Of a DNA stretch of 64,000 nt, positions 1 through 10,766 are shown piece by piece (the stretch's first letter is position 1; every line of letters begins with the position of its first letter). A program made the position numbers and the translations under genes. Source of the stretch: Schizophyllum amplum (lineage: Eukaryota; Basidiomycota; Agaricomycetes; Agaricales; Schizophyllaceae); the NCBI GenBank assembly GCA_007026445.1, contig VDMD01000011.1, forward strand, positions 248,001 to 312,000. The letters run 5' to 3'. A model generated the notes under the pieces. That model saw only the letters and a list, made by a program, of their open reading frames with translations. It did not search any database and had not been told where the DNA came from.

Positions 1-1930
1 GGCGCGACTAAACCCTTGTGTCGTCGAACCACTAAACCGACGATCTGGCCGGACTACTCTCGACCACGGTCACAACAACTCGTTGTATGAGACAGGAGGA
101 GCGAGGAGTCAAGCAGACTCACCGGCCAAGGCGCAAGCTCACCAGCACAGATCACCGGCACACGTCAACAGTCGCGCCGAACGACCGTCCCATTGTTCTA
201 TTGTTCTCCCGAAAGGGAACAACAACGATCCTCGCCACGACCCGGGGACGCCCGTGTCGGACCCTCGTGGCTTTGCGAATAATGGCCTAGTCAATATCCG
301 CACACGTACTGGGAATTGAGAATACGCTGCTTACGCACAGCGGCGAGCGCGGGCGGTCATCTCGGCGGACGAGGTGGCGCCGGCGCTGCGCGCCCACGCG
401 CGCCGGCCGTCAGTCCGCCACACTCTTACCATCAGTGACAATGAGATCGCGGCGCCGCCTTACGACATCGTGAGCCGTGGGTCCCCATACGATGAGCAGC
501 TAAAGTTGAACTTCGGCGCCGAAGGGCACGCGTTAGTCACGTGACCGCATGTTGACTTTCCCCGGAGGCGCGCGCGCCTCGGTGTCAGTCGTGGCGTCAA
601 GCCACAGCCGTGATACGGCGTCCGCCTGGGTCAGTAGGTGCGTTCGTGGGTCCGAAACGCGACCTGGCAGCCGAGGATGTCAACGGTCAGCACCACATTC
701 ACTGAGTAGCACGATGAGCTCGAGTTCGCGGACGGCGACAGAGTACTGCTCACCATACTAGGCGGCATGACAGCCGCCCAGTTCTCCTCGAAGCGGCGGC
801 GACATGGGCCGACCCGGCGGGTTATGTCGACATCGGCAGCGTGTCACGGTGTCGTTCGCAAAGACCGGCGGCGGCGGCAACCTGTAGGCGTTCGTGGGCA
901 ACGTATTACGTAATAATTCAAGAGTTTACTCACCAAGAGTCGTTGCAGCGTGTGCCATCGTCACCTGAAAGCGCAACAGAGCGGCGGCGACGGCGGTGGC
1001 ATTCGCTGTTGCAGGCGGTGAGAGGTCGGGCAGCATATCGAGACCTAAGTACATGTTCAGAGTTGTAAATGGTTGAGCGCGATGCGCGACTGTACTCACC
1101 GCCGGCACACGTGTAGCGTGTCCGTGTATCGGCGGGAGCGCCACGCATTGTGGGTCCACGGGTACACGTCTGTCGTCACGCGGGAAGGCACGTACGAGTC
1201 ACGTGATCCGGTGTTGAACTTGCGCCAACAGGCGACAACCGCGGCGGGAAGCCGAGGCGCACGCCGCGTGCATGCGCTGGGGTGCAGAGTGAGCCATAAA
1301 CTACAAAGCAGGGGTGACAGCTCACCCAGACTCACGAAACGTCCCCAGCATCGCGCCGTAAAGCGGCGGGGTTTCGCCAGGGAAGTCGAATCGCAAAGAC
1401 CCGCGGCGCTGAGTGACACGTCGGCCTGTAGGTGCGGATGGGCGATAAATCACGTAATGCAATATGCCTTGTACTCACCGGAAAACGTGACCAGCAAAGA
1501 CGGCACCACAACTGCCAACCGCGAAGAGCGCGCTGCTGCGAGCGGACACGCTGTCAATGGCTTACGTAATCCGATCAATCTGCAGTGCACCCCCGGTGAA
1601 CAGTGCGCCATCGCTCGCCGTTGCAGACGACATGGCTGGACTCGACGTTGGGAAGGACAGCCTGTGCAGTGTGAAAGGTTGAGCAAGAAGCCGCGTGGCA
1701 CCAATGTACTCACCATCACCACACGTGCAACGCGCTCGCGCCCAGAGACTCGCCCACCCCGCCGCCGCGAAGCGGCGGGCCATGCGAGCCCGCCATCAGG
1801 GCGGGACACGCGAGCCTGTCCGACTGCGGGAGCAGGTGCGGCGTTGCCGCGTGTGCCGAGGAGCGCGAAGCGCGACGAGGAACGTGGCGGGTGTCCTGGA
1901 CAGGCGAGGTCAGTAATGGGATTGTAATGG
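1..1930. repeat. Diverged long repeats, no convincing gene
   Basis: GC-rich stretch in which similar segments recur in degraded form. A block around 853-925 (a GCAAAGACC core, then CCTGTAGG, then TACGTAAT, then TACTCACC) reappears around 1388-1480. A block around 1060-1125 (GGTTGAGC, TGTACTCACC, CACACGTG) reappears around 1675-1735. Read on the minus strand, TACTCACC is GGTGAGTA, a perfect splice-donor consensus, so these may be relics of a duplicated spliced gene or transcript. Open frames here (for example 1073-1927 plus, 1450-1947 minus) match no family I know and look like GC-rich chance frames. Confidence 0.45.
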
Positions 1931-1938
1931 CCGCGAAG

Positions 1939-2006
1939 GATAGTCACTGACCCTACGGGAAGGACAGTGACTGACCCTATCGACGACGACTGACCCTATC
2001 GACGAC
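1939..2006. repeat. Short tandem repeat, GACTGACCCTA core
   Basis: The core GACTGACCCTA, or CACTGACCCTA in the first unit, occurs three times in about 60 bp at irregular spacing, twice followed by TCGACGAC. No coding or RNA role is visible. Confidence 0.6.
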
Positions 2007-3594
2007 AAAGTCGGCGGGCTCGCACCTCAGTGACTGGATCACTATTTGTGAACTCGGGGTCACTGTCGGTGCAACAGCGGGTCCCTAACTGCAGATATGG
2101 TCAGTATGGGTGTAAGGGGATTGCATAAACGTTAACGCACCCGGTGGTAGGAGATGTCGCGGCCAAAGGCAAGGATCATCAATAAGAGATCGAGTATGAG
2201 CGCGCATTGCAACGCTGATAGAACTGACCAGTAACATCAAAGTCGGATTCGTATGGAAACGCACCGGATAATCACCGATGAACGTCGCGAGAGCGACAGA
2301 GGTGATGGTCAGTATCAAGTCTAAACAAATCAGAGGCGGTTAGAGCGATTTAAGCAGTTGAATTGAAAGTGACTGACCGAGCACGTTAGATCGAGAACGC
2401 CAGCCGAAGGCAAATCGAAAGTGGATAGCAGAAATCTATGAAAGGATCAGCATAGTAGAAAAAGCGCAGCCAATTGAGACTGACTTACCTGCATCGTCGG
2501 GGCGTTCATCAATCGAGAAAAGTGCCATGCAGGTGGAGAATCAAAGGAGTACGAAAGCGAGGTAGTAGACGTTGTCGCAATGAAAGGTGAAGGCAAAGAA
2601 CTAGATCAGCGATATGAAAGGAGAGGAGGTGAGTGAAATGAATGGAAGTGAGGAAGGCAGAGAAGGATGCTCATTTCCGACTCCTACCCCCCACCTATAT
2701 ACCACCAACGCACGGGACTCGTTGCCCGCCGCACTCCACGCCCCAAATCACTGAGTACAAGAAAAGGACAAAAAAAGCTTGGAATATTGCCCGCCATTGG
2801 CTGAGCGCGTCCGCAGCGGGCTTGGCAGTCACGTGGGGCTCCACAGCTCCACTCGGGAAGCAGGAAATTGGGGGAGAAGACGTTCGAGAAGGGTCGGAAG
2901 TTCGGGAGGGCGGCAGCGGGACAGGGAGGGTGAGTAAGGGGGTGTATGGTATAGACGGGGGTGAGAGCTGCGAGCGAGGGTGTTATGAGGATGGAGGAGG
3001 CTGGGAGAGTGTGCATTGCGTGTGCTGCGAGGTGTGGGCGGGCGCTGGTGGTGAGTATGCGGTGGGAGGGCGGCGGGGGGATACGAAGGGCGAAGAGAGT
3101 GCGAAAAAGGGATATTTGCGCGGTGCGAGATTACACGTGTTCCCATTGATATTCAAAGCTTGTGTATTTTGTTTTGCGAGATGTCTGGAGATTTGTGGGG
3201 ACGTGGACAAGCGGGAGGAGGCGAGGGGAGGGAAAGACGAACCGTGGGAACGGGACCGGGAACGCGCGAGGCGATCAAGCGCGAGTCCGCGGACCCGACG
3301 TCCTTTCTTCCCACCACCATCCCCGTGTCCTCCCGTTGACGGCGTGCGCCATAGACGTGCTCTGCCTCTGCTGTAGGCACTCCTCGCGCTTGCCTCGCCT
3401 CCGAAATATTTTCTTTGCATTTTTGGCGTTCCGCCCGACACTACCAATGGTGTCGACTTGCTTTCACTCACCCAGCTCCGCCGTCGACCTCGCCTCAAGC
3501 TGCGGCATTTGATTATTTAGCTGACGGGTCCCGACACTGGAGCCAACCCTCGACATCCGACTGTGCCCCGAGTCGCCACGTTCAAGTCAGAATC

Positions 3595-3649
3595 ACCGCC
3601 TTCGATCCCCACCGCCTTCGAACCCCACCGCCTTCGACCCCCACCGCCA
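3595..3649. repeat. 17-bp tandem repeat, about 3 units
   Basis: The unit CCGCCTTCGAWCCCCA, with one variable base, repeats about three times head to tail. The unit length is not a multiple of three, so it would not give a regular peptide repeat. Confidence 0.7.
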
Positions 3650-3927
3650 CCATCTTCGACCTCGACTGCAGCGTCTCACCCCACACAAGTCTCAAGCCCA
3701 TAGCTTTAGCATCCGGTTGCCTTCCGACAGGCTCGCATCAAGCTGCTGCCAGCAGCCGCCTCCAAGCAGCCACCTTCACCTCCCGAGGCTCCAGGTTGCC
3801 GCCATCGATATCTCGACACCTGCTCAAGCTGTGCAGCTTCATCAGTGCGCGCTACCATTGCCCTGGACACCTATAGGCCACCATTCAACCTCACTCGCCC
3901 ATTGACAGTCACAGGCTTCTCGTCACT

Positions 3928-3980
3928 CTCAACACCGACTTGTTGCCCTCAACACCGACTTGCTGCCCTCAACACCGACA
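3928..3980. repeat. 20-bp tandem repeat, 2.6 units
   Basis: The 20-bp unit starting CTCAACACCGACTTG is present twice with one T/C difference and a third time as a 13-bp partial copy. Confidence 0.8.
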
Positions 3981-5025
3981 AGCTTTTCGCCGCCGAGTCC
4001 GGAGCTCCTACAACCCATTCGCAAGACGCGACTCTATACGAGTCACCATTGATTCTCAATGGCTCGCCTCCGATCTCCAACTGGCGACACTCGCCTTCGA
4101 CCTGCGACTCTTGGAACCCACCTGCGACCCCCACTTGCTCGCCTTCCCCAGCTCTTGCTTCCTCGTCGTGCGGGCTTAGTTAGCAGGTTGCTGGAGGGGT
4201 GTTGCACGCGGAGGTGTTCTCGGTGTATACCCGTATTGTCTCTCGAAAAGCCTATACAATTTCCTTGCTTTCTCATCGAGCTTCCGGAGTGTGTGCATTG
4301 ACTGCTCAGGTCGCGAGCGCTCGACTGTCAAGACCCAGTGCCTTGCAGTTTGCGTAGCTTGGGATCTCTTTGTGTGTCTGCTTGCATGGCAGACATGACT
4401 CGGTTGCACTCGCTCATCTCGAGTTTGCCTTGCAGACTTGGGACAATGTCTTTGATGGATAGCATTACTTGGGGAATCCTTCGCCCAAAAACAGCCAGAG
4501 AGAAGGAGACTGCCACCAGAGCAAAGGCCACCCCGGTATCGGTATATAGCATAGAAATACGACTAACTCACGAAGGCCCCGGGGGCTCTGACCGCCGCGA
4601 TCAAGCCGACACCACAACACGAGGCAGGCCCTGAGTCTGAGAGACGGAGTCTGAGATCACGTGACGGGCGAGGCAGCAAAGAGAAAGGTCGAAGATGAAG
4701 CTGAGCGCTGAAGGGCGAAAGGCATAGCAGCAGAGCGAGCGCCGAGCAGCGGGTGGCTGGCAGCAACTTGAAGTTCAACTCGGGTGACGTCACACAGCGT
4801 CATGTGTGTGTCAGGTGATGCGCGCTGGGAAGCGAGCACGCAGGCAGAGAGCCGCCGTCCTGCGACAAACCGTCATCGGCTGCCTCGCTCGCGGCGCCTG
4901 CTTTATTCTCACGTACTCAAATGCAGTCAGGCTCTCTACCAGTCCCACGGCCCTTGAGGCGACCACGCCGTATCAGCAGCGCTGTCGCGCGTCAAGTGAC
5001 GTGAGCTAGCCATTACCGGACTGCT

Positions 5026-5073
5026 ATGGCCCCCAAGCGCCCTCTTCCTCCTGCGCACCATGTCGACGCCTAA
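5026..5073 (+). promoter_or_regulatory. Upstream ORF overlapping the VIT/VWA start
   Basis: An ATG at 5026, 34 bp before the main start, opens a 15-codon frame out of phase with the main protein that ends with TAA at 5071-5073, inside the main coding sequence. If it lies in the leader, scanning ribosomes would translate it first and pass the main ATG, which would reduce output. Whether the transcript starts upstream of 5026 is not visible. Confidence 0.45.
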
Positions 5074-7957
5074 CGGCATTCTGTACAACGCGCCTAACAG
5101 CCAGCGCGTGCGCCTACCCCTCGAAGAAGTCCGGGCGCGGGTGCTTGTCCTCGATGGTAGTTTCCTGTCTCTCATTTGGCGCGCGCGAAATGACCGACCT
5201 CCATAGTATCCGCCCGGGTGACCCTAAAGCAGATCTACAGCAATCCGTCTGCGCATCCGACGGCGCGCGCAAAGTACTGCTTCCCAGTACCTGCGAGCGC
5301 GGCAGTCTGTGCGTTCGAAATGACCCGCGCATCGGATGGGCGGAGAATTCAGGCGGTGGCCCGGGAGCGGAAGCACGCTCAGGAAGACTTTGAGCGTGCC
5401 GTGGCAGCAGGAGAAGATGCAGGCCTGCTGGAATATGTTACCGACGATGGTGAGTGCTTGTCTCCCGTTGCAGACTAATCTCATCGGCTTTCAGTATTCA
5501 CGATCTCAGTAGGATCCATACCGGCACACGACCAAGTCTCGGTACAGATAGTAGTGAGCACTTCCACCCGGCCTTTAGATCCTTTCTCAATACGCGCAGT
5601 ACGTCATGAGCCTCATGAACGAGGAGAGCGCCTCCGACGTGCGCTTGCACCTCCCCATGCACATCGCCGAGCGCTACGGCAAGCTACCCGCCGGCATCGC
5701 AGACGCCTCCCACCCACCCTCCGCCGTCCGTGTCCGCATCACCCTCGACATTCTCTGTCGTGGCAAGCTCACCAGCGTCAAGAGCCCCAGCCACGCCGAC
5801 CAAGTGCGCATCCGGCCCTACCAAACCGACCGCGGACGCGCCTCGCGCAGGCGGGTCACTGCAAAGTACCGATCCCTGGACTTCCTCGACCGCGATTTTA
5901 TTCTCATCGTGCGCGCGGAAGGACTCGGCGAGTCGCGCTGCTTTGCGGAGCTCGGGCGCCATCCGACGGACCGCGCGCTCAGGACGCTCGCGCTGCAGCT
6001 GGTGCTGGTGCCAAAGGTCCCGCTGGCGCCGTCAGAGACGAGAGAGTTCATCTTCCTGGTGGATCGGAGCGGCAGCATGGACGGGGACCGGGTTGAGACG
6101 GCAAAGAAGACGCTGGAGGTTCTGCTCTTGATGCTGCCGGCGCAGGGCACGTACTTTAACGTCTTCAGCTTTGGGGGGCACTCGGACTCGCTGTGGTTGC
6201 GGAGTCGGCCGTATGATGAGGGCACGTTGGACGAGGCGGTGAGTGCGGTTTTACTGTGGCGTGGCCACATCGCTGACGGTAGTTTCATCAGATGGAGCAC
6301 GTCCGAGCTATGCGCGCCAACTACGGCGGCACGCATATCCGGGAGGCCTTGGAGAACATTTTTGCTGCTCGCCAGGAGAATCACCCAACATCTATCTTTG
6401 TACTGACTGATGGAGGCGTAAGCTTTCTCATCGATTTTATCTTTCTATACTGACGCTCAACAGGCCTACGATACAGACGCCAGCATCCAGACTGTGCAAG
6501 ATGCCGTCACTGGCGCGCCCCCTCACTCCCGCCTCAACGTCTTCTGCCTGGGCATCGGCGACAGCGTGTCGACGGACATGTGCGAGGGTATCGCGCGCGC
6601 GGGCGACGGCATCTTTCTGTACGCGCAGAGCGTGGAGAGCATCATGAGCAAGTGCGCGCGACTGTTCCGCGCGGGAAGGGCGCCACGCGTCGAGGAGGTG
6701 ACCATCGACTGGGGCGTGCCCACAGCGTATATGGCGCCGGATGGTACGAGTTTTGACCGGCCAACGACACCTAGATCCATGGCACCGCGTCCATGGCCTG
6801 CCCAGCAGCAGTCTCCAGCGGTCATCCGGACGCTACACGCGGGGACACGGTTGCACGTCTTCGCGATTCTGACGCTGCGGAGGGCGTACGCGCCGCGGGA
6901 GGTGGTGCTGCGCGTGACGCCGCATGGAGGTGCCCCGGTGGATGTGGTGGTGCCGGTGAAGGAGGTGCAACTGAAAGACGAGGTGGCGCCAGGGCTGCCG
7001 TTGGTGCATACGCTGGCGGCGTGGCGGTTGATTCAGGATTTGCAGGAGACGGGAGGAAGGGTCACGACGGAGAGGGATGTGAAGGAGGAAATTGTAAGCT
7101 TGGGGGAGACGTATCAGTTGGCCTCGAGGTATACGTCGCTTGTGGCGGTGGGGACGCACGAGGGGGTGGATCAAGGCGTATACGACGATGCGTCAACGGT
7201 CTCGGAGTCGGTGGCCTCCCCGACGGGATACGGGCCCAGCTCGCCACCATCGGATGCGGGACAGGGATCGACGGCGCCTGGTCTTCGTTCCTTGCTCGGC
7301 ATGTTCTTTCCTTGGATCGGCAGGAATGCATCGCAAGTGTCGCCCACGGAGGTTGACCCGACGTCAGCAGCGCCGGGCGCTTACCCTCCTTCCGTTGACA
7401 ACGACGACGCGGAAGATGCCCCGGCGGACGACGCAGCGTCCGAGAGCTCCAGCACCCGCACCTTCACGACGCTCAGCAGCCTGGAGAGCCGGTCGAGCTG
7501 GAGCGAATGGAGTGACCGTACGCCCGTACAACCTGTCATGTCCTCCGAAGATCGGGCCCTCGCGCGCGCGCCTTCTCCGCAGCTACGCTCTCATCCCGGC
7601 TCGTCGTCTCGTGCAGCACCAAACCGACCACGAACTCCTCCGCCTGTCGACAACCTCGTGCTGCAGTTGATCTCGCTGCAGGCCTTCGACGGGTCGTTCG
7701 CGCCGGACGGGGCGTTTCGCGCTATTGTGGGCGCTGGGGCGGTGGATGCGCCGGAGGGTAGAGGGGTGCAGCCGATGGTGTGGGCGACGGCGCTTGCGAT
7801 AGCGTGGCTGGAGGAGCAGATGGAGGATCAGGCGGAGCTGAGAGAGGATCTGCTGGGGAAGCCGATGGAGGTGCTGATGAGGCGCGAGAGGCATTGGCGG
7901 AGGGTCTTGGAGAAGGCGAGGGAGGTGATAGCGCGCAGGTCGGTTATTGTACTGTAG
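5060..7957 (+). CDS. VIT and von Willebrand factor A domain protein
   Basis: Six exons (5060-5156, 5207-5449, 5495-5553, 5600-6238, 6292-6417, 6464-7957) give 885 residues with all phases consistent. Residues about 20-150 form a VIT (vault protein inter-alpha-trypsin) domain. This is followed from about residue 283 by a VWA domain with the metal-ion-dependent adhesion motif DRSGS (Asp at 288). A Ser/Thr-rich low-complexity stretch follows (around 7180-7600). A short C-terminal helical domain then matches the layout of VIT/VWA proteins, where a region rich in Trp, Ala and Leu closes the chain. No signal peptide or membrane segment is seen, so it is probably intracellular. The substrate or partner is unknown; VWA domains usually mediate protein binding. 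A short overlapping upstream ORF precedes the start. Family assignment is firm, the biological role is not. Confidence 0.88.
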
Positions 7958-8021
7958 TCTGGGGATTGTTGTATTATACTGGGTAAGTATTTCTAGTGTC
8001 AAGATTTTACTGAGCCTGAGC

Positions 8022-8222
8022 GGACACCCTAAGGCTGACATGGCATTCCCACTGTAAGGCTGGGGATACATCACAAGGCTTGGAAGATATTCTAAGGTTT
8101 CGCAGACATCCCGAGGTTTCGCAGACATCCCGAGGCTTCGCAGACATCCTCAAGGTTTTGCACACATTCTCAAGGCTTTGGAGAACATCCTCAGGGCTGT
8201 GGAGACATCTCAAGGCTGATGA
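8022..8222. repeat. 19-bp minisatellite, locus 1
   Basis: About nine degenerate head-to-tail units of 19-20 bp with consensus GAYATCCYRAGGYTTNGSA. The best units are at 8100-8160. It starts about 65 bp after the VIT/VWA stop codon, so it may be in the 3' UTR. The same family occurs at 27618 (opposite orientation) and at 51219 (inverted pair). Confidence 0.75.
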
Positions 8223-8460
8223 TGCTGTGCTAACTTTCCCTCCTTTTCATGTTCCCGTAGTTACTTCAGGTCCCTTTGAGGTCAATTGAACTACTTATGG
8301 GCGCATGCTTGCCTTTGCACCATCACGTGGCGAAAACCCTCGTGGTATCCGTCAACAAGACCAATCTTCAGTCACTGCCACCAAAGTCAAGGTTTCCTTT
8401 TACTTTCATCACTGTTGTCTTTGGCGCTTTTCTTTGCTTCTTCACGATCTTTCTGCCATT
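8223..8460 (+). promoter_or_regulatory. SUB2 upstream region
   Basis: Short intergenic stretch with pyrimidine-rich tracts (TTTCCTTTTACTTTC and similar) just before the start codon, as usual for highly expressed fungal genes. No TATA box is obvious. The 5' limit is arbitrary. Confidence 0.35.
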
Positions 8461-10476
8461 ATGTCTGCCGAACACGAGGAGCTCATCGACTACGAGGACG
8501 AGAACGACGTGATTCCGAACGGCGGAGCCGCGGCACCCGCTGCCCCTAAGGCTACGGCAGGCGCGGGCGAGGGTGGGGAGGAGAAGCCAGACTTCTCTGG
8601 TATCCACTCAACTGGCTTCAGGTGAGCGCGCGACACGCCCTGCTCGCCAAAAAATTAGGCGCTTACGTTTTCTTTCGCTTTACAGGGACTTCTTGTTGAA
8701 GCCCGAGTTGCTGCGCTCGATCAGTGACCTTGGTTTTGAGCACCCGTCCGAGGGTGAGTCTGCTGTGCTTTGACGCGTTGGAACTATCCTGAACGAATTC
8801 TGCAGTCCAGCAGGAATGTATTCCTCAAGCGGTCCTTGGAATGGATGTCCTTTGTCAGGCAAAGTCCGGACACGGGAAGACTGCAGTCTTCGTCTTGGCC
8901 ACGCTCCAGCAGCTGGAGCCGGTCAACGGCGAAGTCTCTGTCATCGTGCTCTGTCACACGCGAGAGCTCGCCTTCCAGATCAAAAACGAGTACACCCGCT
9001 TCGCCAAGTACATGCCGGACATCCGCGTGTCCACCTTCTACGGTGGCACACCCGTCTCGAAGGACGCCGAGCTGCTCCGCGACAAGGCCCGCTGCCCGCA
9101 TATCATCGTCGCGACCCCCGGCCGCCTAAACGCCCTCGTACGCGACAAGACCCTGGACGCCAAAAACGTCAAGCACTTCGTCCTCGATGAGTGTGACAAG
9201 ATGCTTGAACAGCTCGGTTAGTCATTGTTCGGCCTGCGCACCACCCACCATCCTTCCACGTTCGCATTCTGCGTCGTCTGGCCACGCGTCCGGGTCGCCC
9301 TACGTCATTCGGTGTGCAAGCATATGGGTCTTGGATCTCGCCCGGGATGCTGTCGCGTCTTTGGGGGCTTTGGGGTTGCGGGTGCACGGGGAGGGGGAAA
9401 TATGGAGGAACGACCCACGCTCGATCAAGCCATGCAAGCTCCGTTCGACTGTACACCGATCCGGGAACGTGCTGTCTGGCCACGTTTGACCCTTTGTTCC
9501 TCTTATTTCTCGCTGCGCATCCGTACCCGACCTAAATCTAATCACGCCACCGCCCAATAGACATGCGCCGCGACGTTCAGGAGATCTTCCGGGCGACACC
9601 TCACCACAAGCAAGTCATGATGTTTAGCGCGACATTGGCGAAGGAGATCCGGGCGACATGCAAGAAGTTCATGGCCAACGTACGTGTGCTGCGTGACGTC
9701 TGTGCTACCTTGACTTACATCTCTTTCAGCCCCTGGAGATCTTTGTGGACGACGAGACGAAGCTGACGCTCCACGGGTTGCAGCAGCACTACGTCAAGCT
9801 GGAGGAGGCGCAGAAGAACAAGAAGCTGAACGATCTGCTGGACAGCCTCGAGTTCAACCAGGTGCGTTGCCCTCGCACGTCTTCTGTTGATATCATCCTA
9901 ACAATGATGTAGGTCGTCATCTTCGTCAAGTCCGTCGCACGGGCGATCGAGCTCGACAAGCTCCTTGTGTCCTGCAACTTCCCCAGTATTAGCATCCACT
10001 CCGGCCTCCAGCAGGATGAGCGGTTCGTCCCTACATCGGGCTCTACGGTCCCGAACTGACGTCCTTCGAGTATCAATCGCTACCAGGCCTTCAAGAACTT
10101 TGAGAAGCGAATACTCGTGGCCACCGACATCTTCGGTCGTGGTATCGACGTCGAGCGCGTGAACATCGTCATCAACTACGATGCGCCGCCTGACGCGGAC
10201 AGCTACCTCCATCGTGTCGGGTATGTGGCTTCACGTCGTGTTCGAGCGTAACTAATGCCATTTGCAGTCGTGCGGGTCGTTTCGGGACAAAGGGTCTGGC
10301 CATCACGTTCGTGTCGTCGGACGCCGACCAGCAGGTCATGGCCTCCATTCAGTCCCGCTTCGAGGTCGCCGTGCCCGAGCTTCCGGACTTCATCGAGCCC
10401 AGCAGCTACAGTAAGTTACCAGTCAATGTCCTGGCTTGGAACAGTTCGCTAACACAGTTGTCCAGTGACCGCCTAA
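8461..10476 (+). CDS. SUB2: DECD-box RNA helicase SUB2/UAP56
   Basis: ATP-dependent RNA helicase of spliceosome assembly and nuclear mRNA export (TREX complex). Nine exons (8461-8621, 8686-8753, 8806-9216, 9561-9679, 9730-9861, 9913-10022, 10071-10220, 10268-10410, 10466-10476) give 434 residues, the normal length. An acidic N-terminus is followed by the Q-motif region, Walker A AKSGHGKT, motif Ib TPGRL, motif II DECD at 204-207 (diagnostic of this subfamily, instead of DEAD), SAT at 236-238, the ARGID-type motif written as GRGIDV, and HRVGRAGR at 381-388. The last exon is only 11 bp and carries the final Met-Thr-Ala and the stop. Intron 3 (9217-9560) is 344 bp, about seven times the other introns. 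Function is certain by family; intron borders are phase-consistent. Confidence 0.97.
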
Positions 10477-10766
10477 ATCATGCTAGAGAGCGCGTCGCTG
10501 CTGCTGCTGCTCATTCTATCACCGTCGAAAGAACTTTCCGATTCCTTCTTGTCCGCTCGCTGTAACCATATTTTAAATCGTCGCTGAATTGAGACCTACT
10601 CTGTCTGTGCTACTGTAACTGCGGTGTGATAATGAGGATGTCCGTGGTGTTCGTGCGCGTGCAATGAACCTTCAGCAACGTCGATCGGTTACGCGGTTGC
10701 GATTTGTGCAAGAGCACGGTGGATATGCGCATTAAATTATCTAGGAGAACTAGCGTGCCAGCTTGT
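10477..10766. other. Convergent intergenic spacer
   Basis: Lies between the ends of SUB2 and the minus-strand membrane protein. It presumably holds both 3' UTRs. No other signal is seen. Confidence 0.5.

Larger units (their letters stand above)
2007..5025. other. Gene-poor stretch before the VIT/VWA gene
   Basis: No gene is supported in about 3 kb. The part 2640-3400 has strong purine/pyrimidine strand bias and long chance frames on both strands. The part 3590-3980 holds short tandem repeats. Around 4176-4793, minus-strand frames end in a segment with regularly spaced charged and leucine residues, but no start, splice chain or family could be recognised. The last 200 bp presumably carry the promoter of the gene starting at 5060. 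Confidence 0.5.

Noticed and set aside
1073..1927. Plus-strand frame of 284 codons
   Set aside because: Arg/Cys-rich composition of GC-rich DNA, no domain, overlaps minus-strand frames of similar length and lies in the diverged repeats.
2642..3376. Plus-strand frame of 244 codons
   Set aside because: Gly/Glu/Arg-rich low complexity from purine bias; equally long frames on the opposite strand; nothing conserved.
4176..4793. Minus-strand frames with helix-like segments
   Set aside because: No splice chain or start joining them could be supported and no family was recognised.
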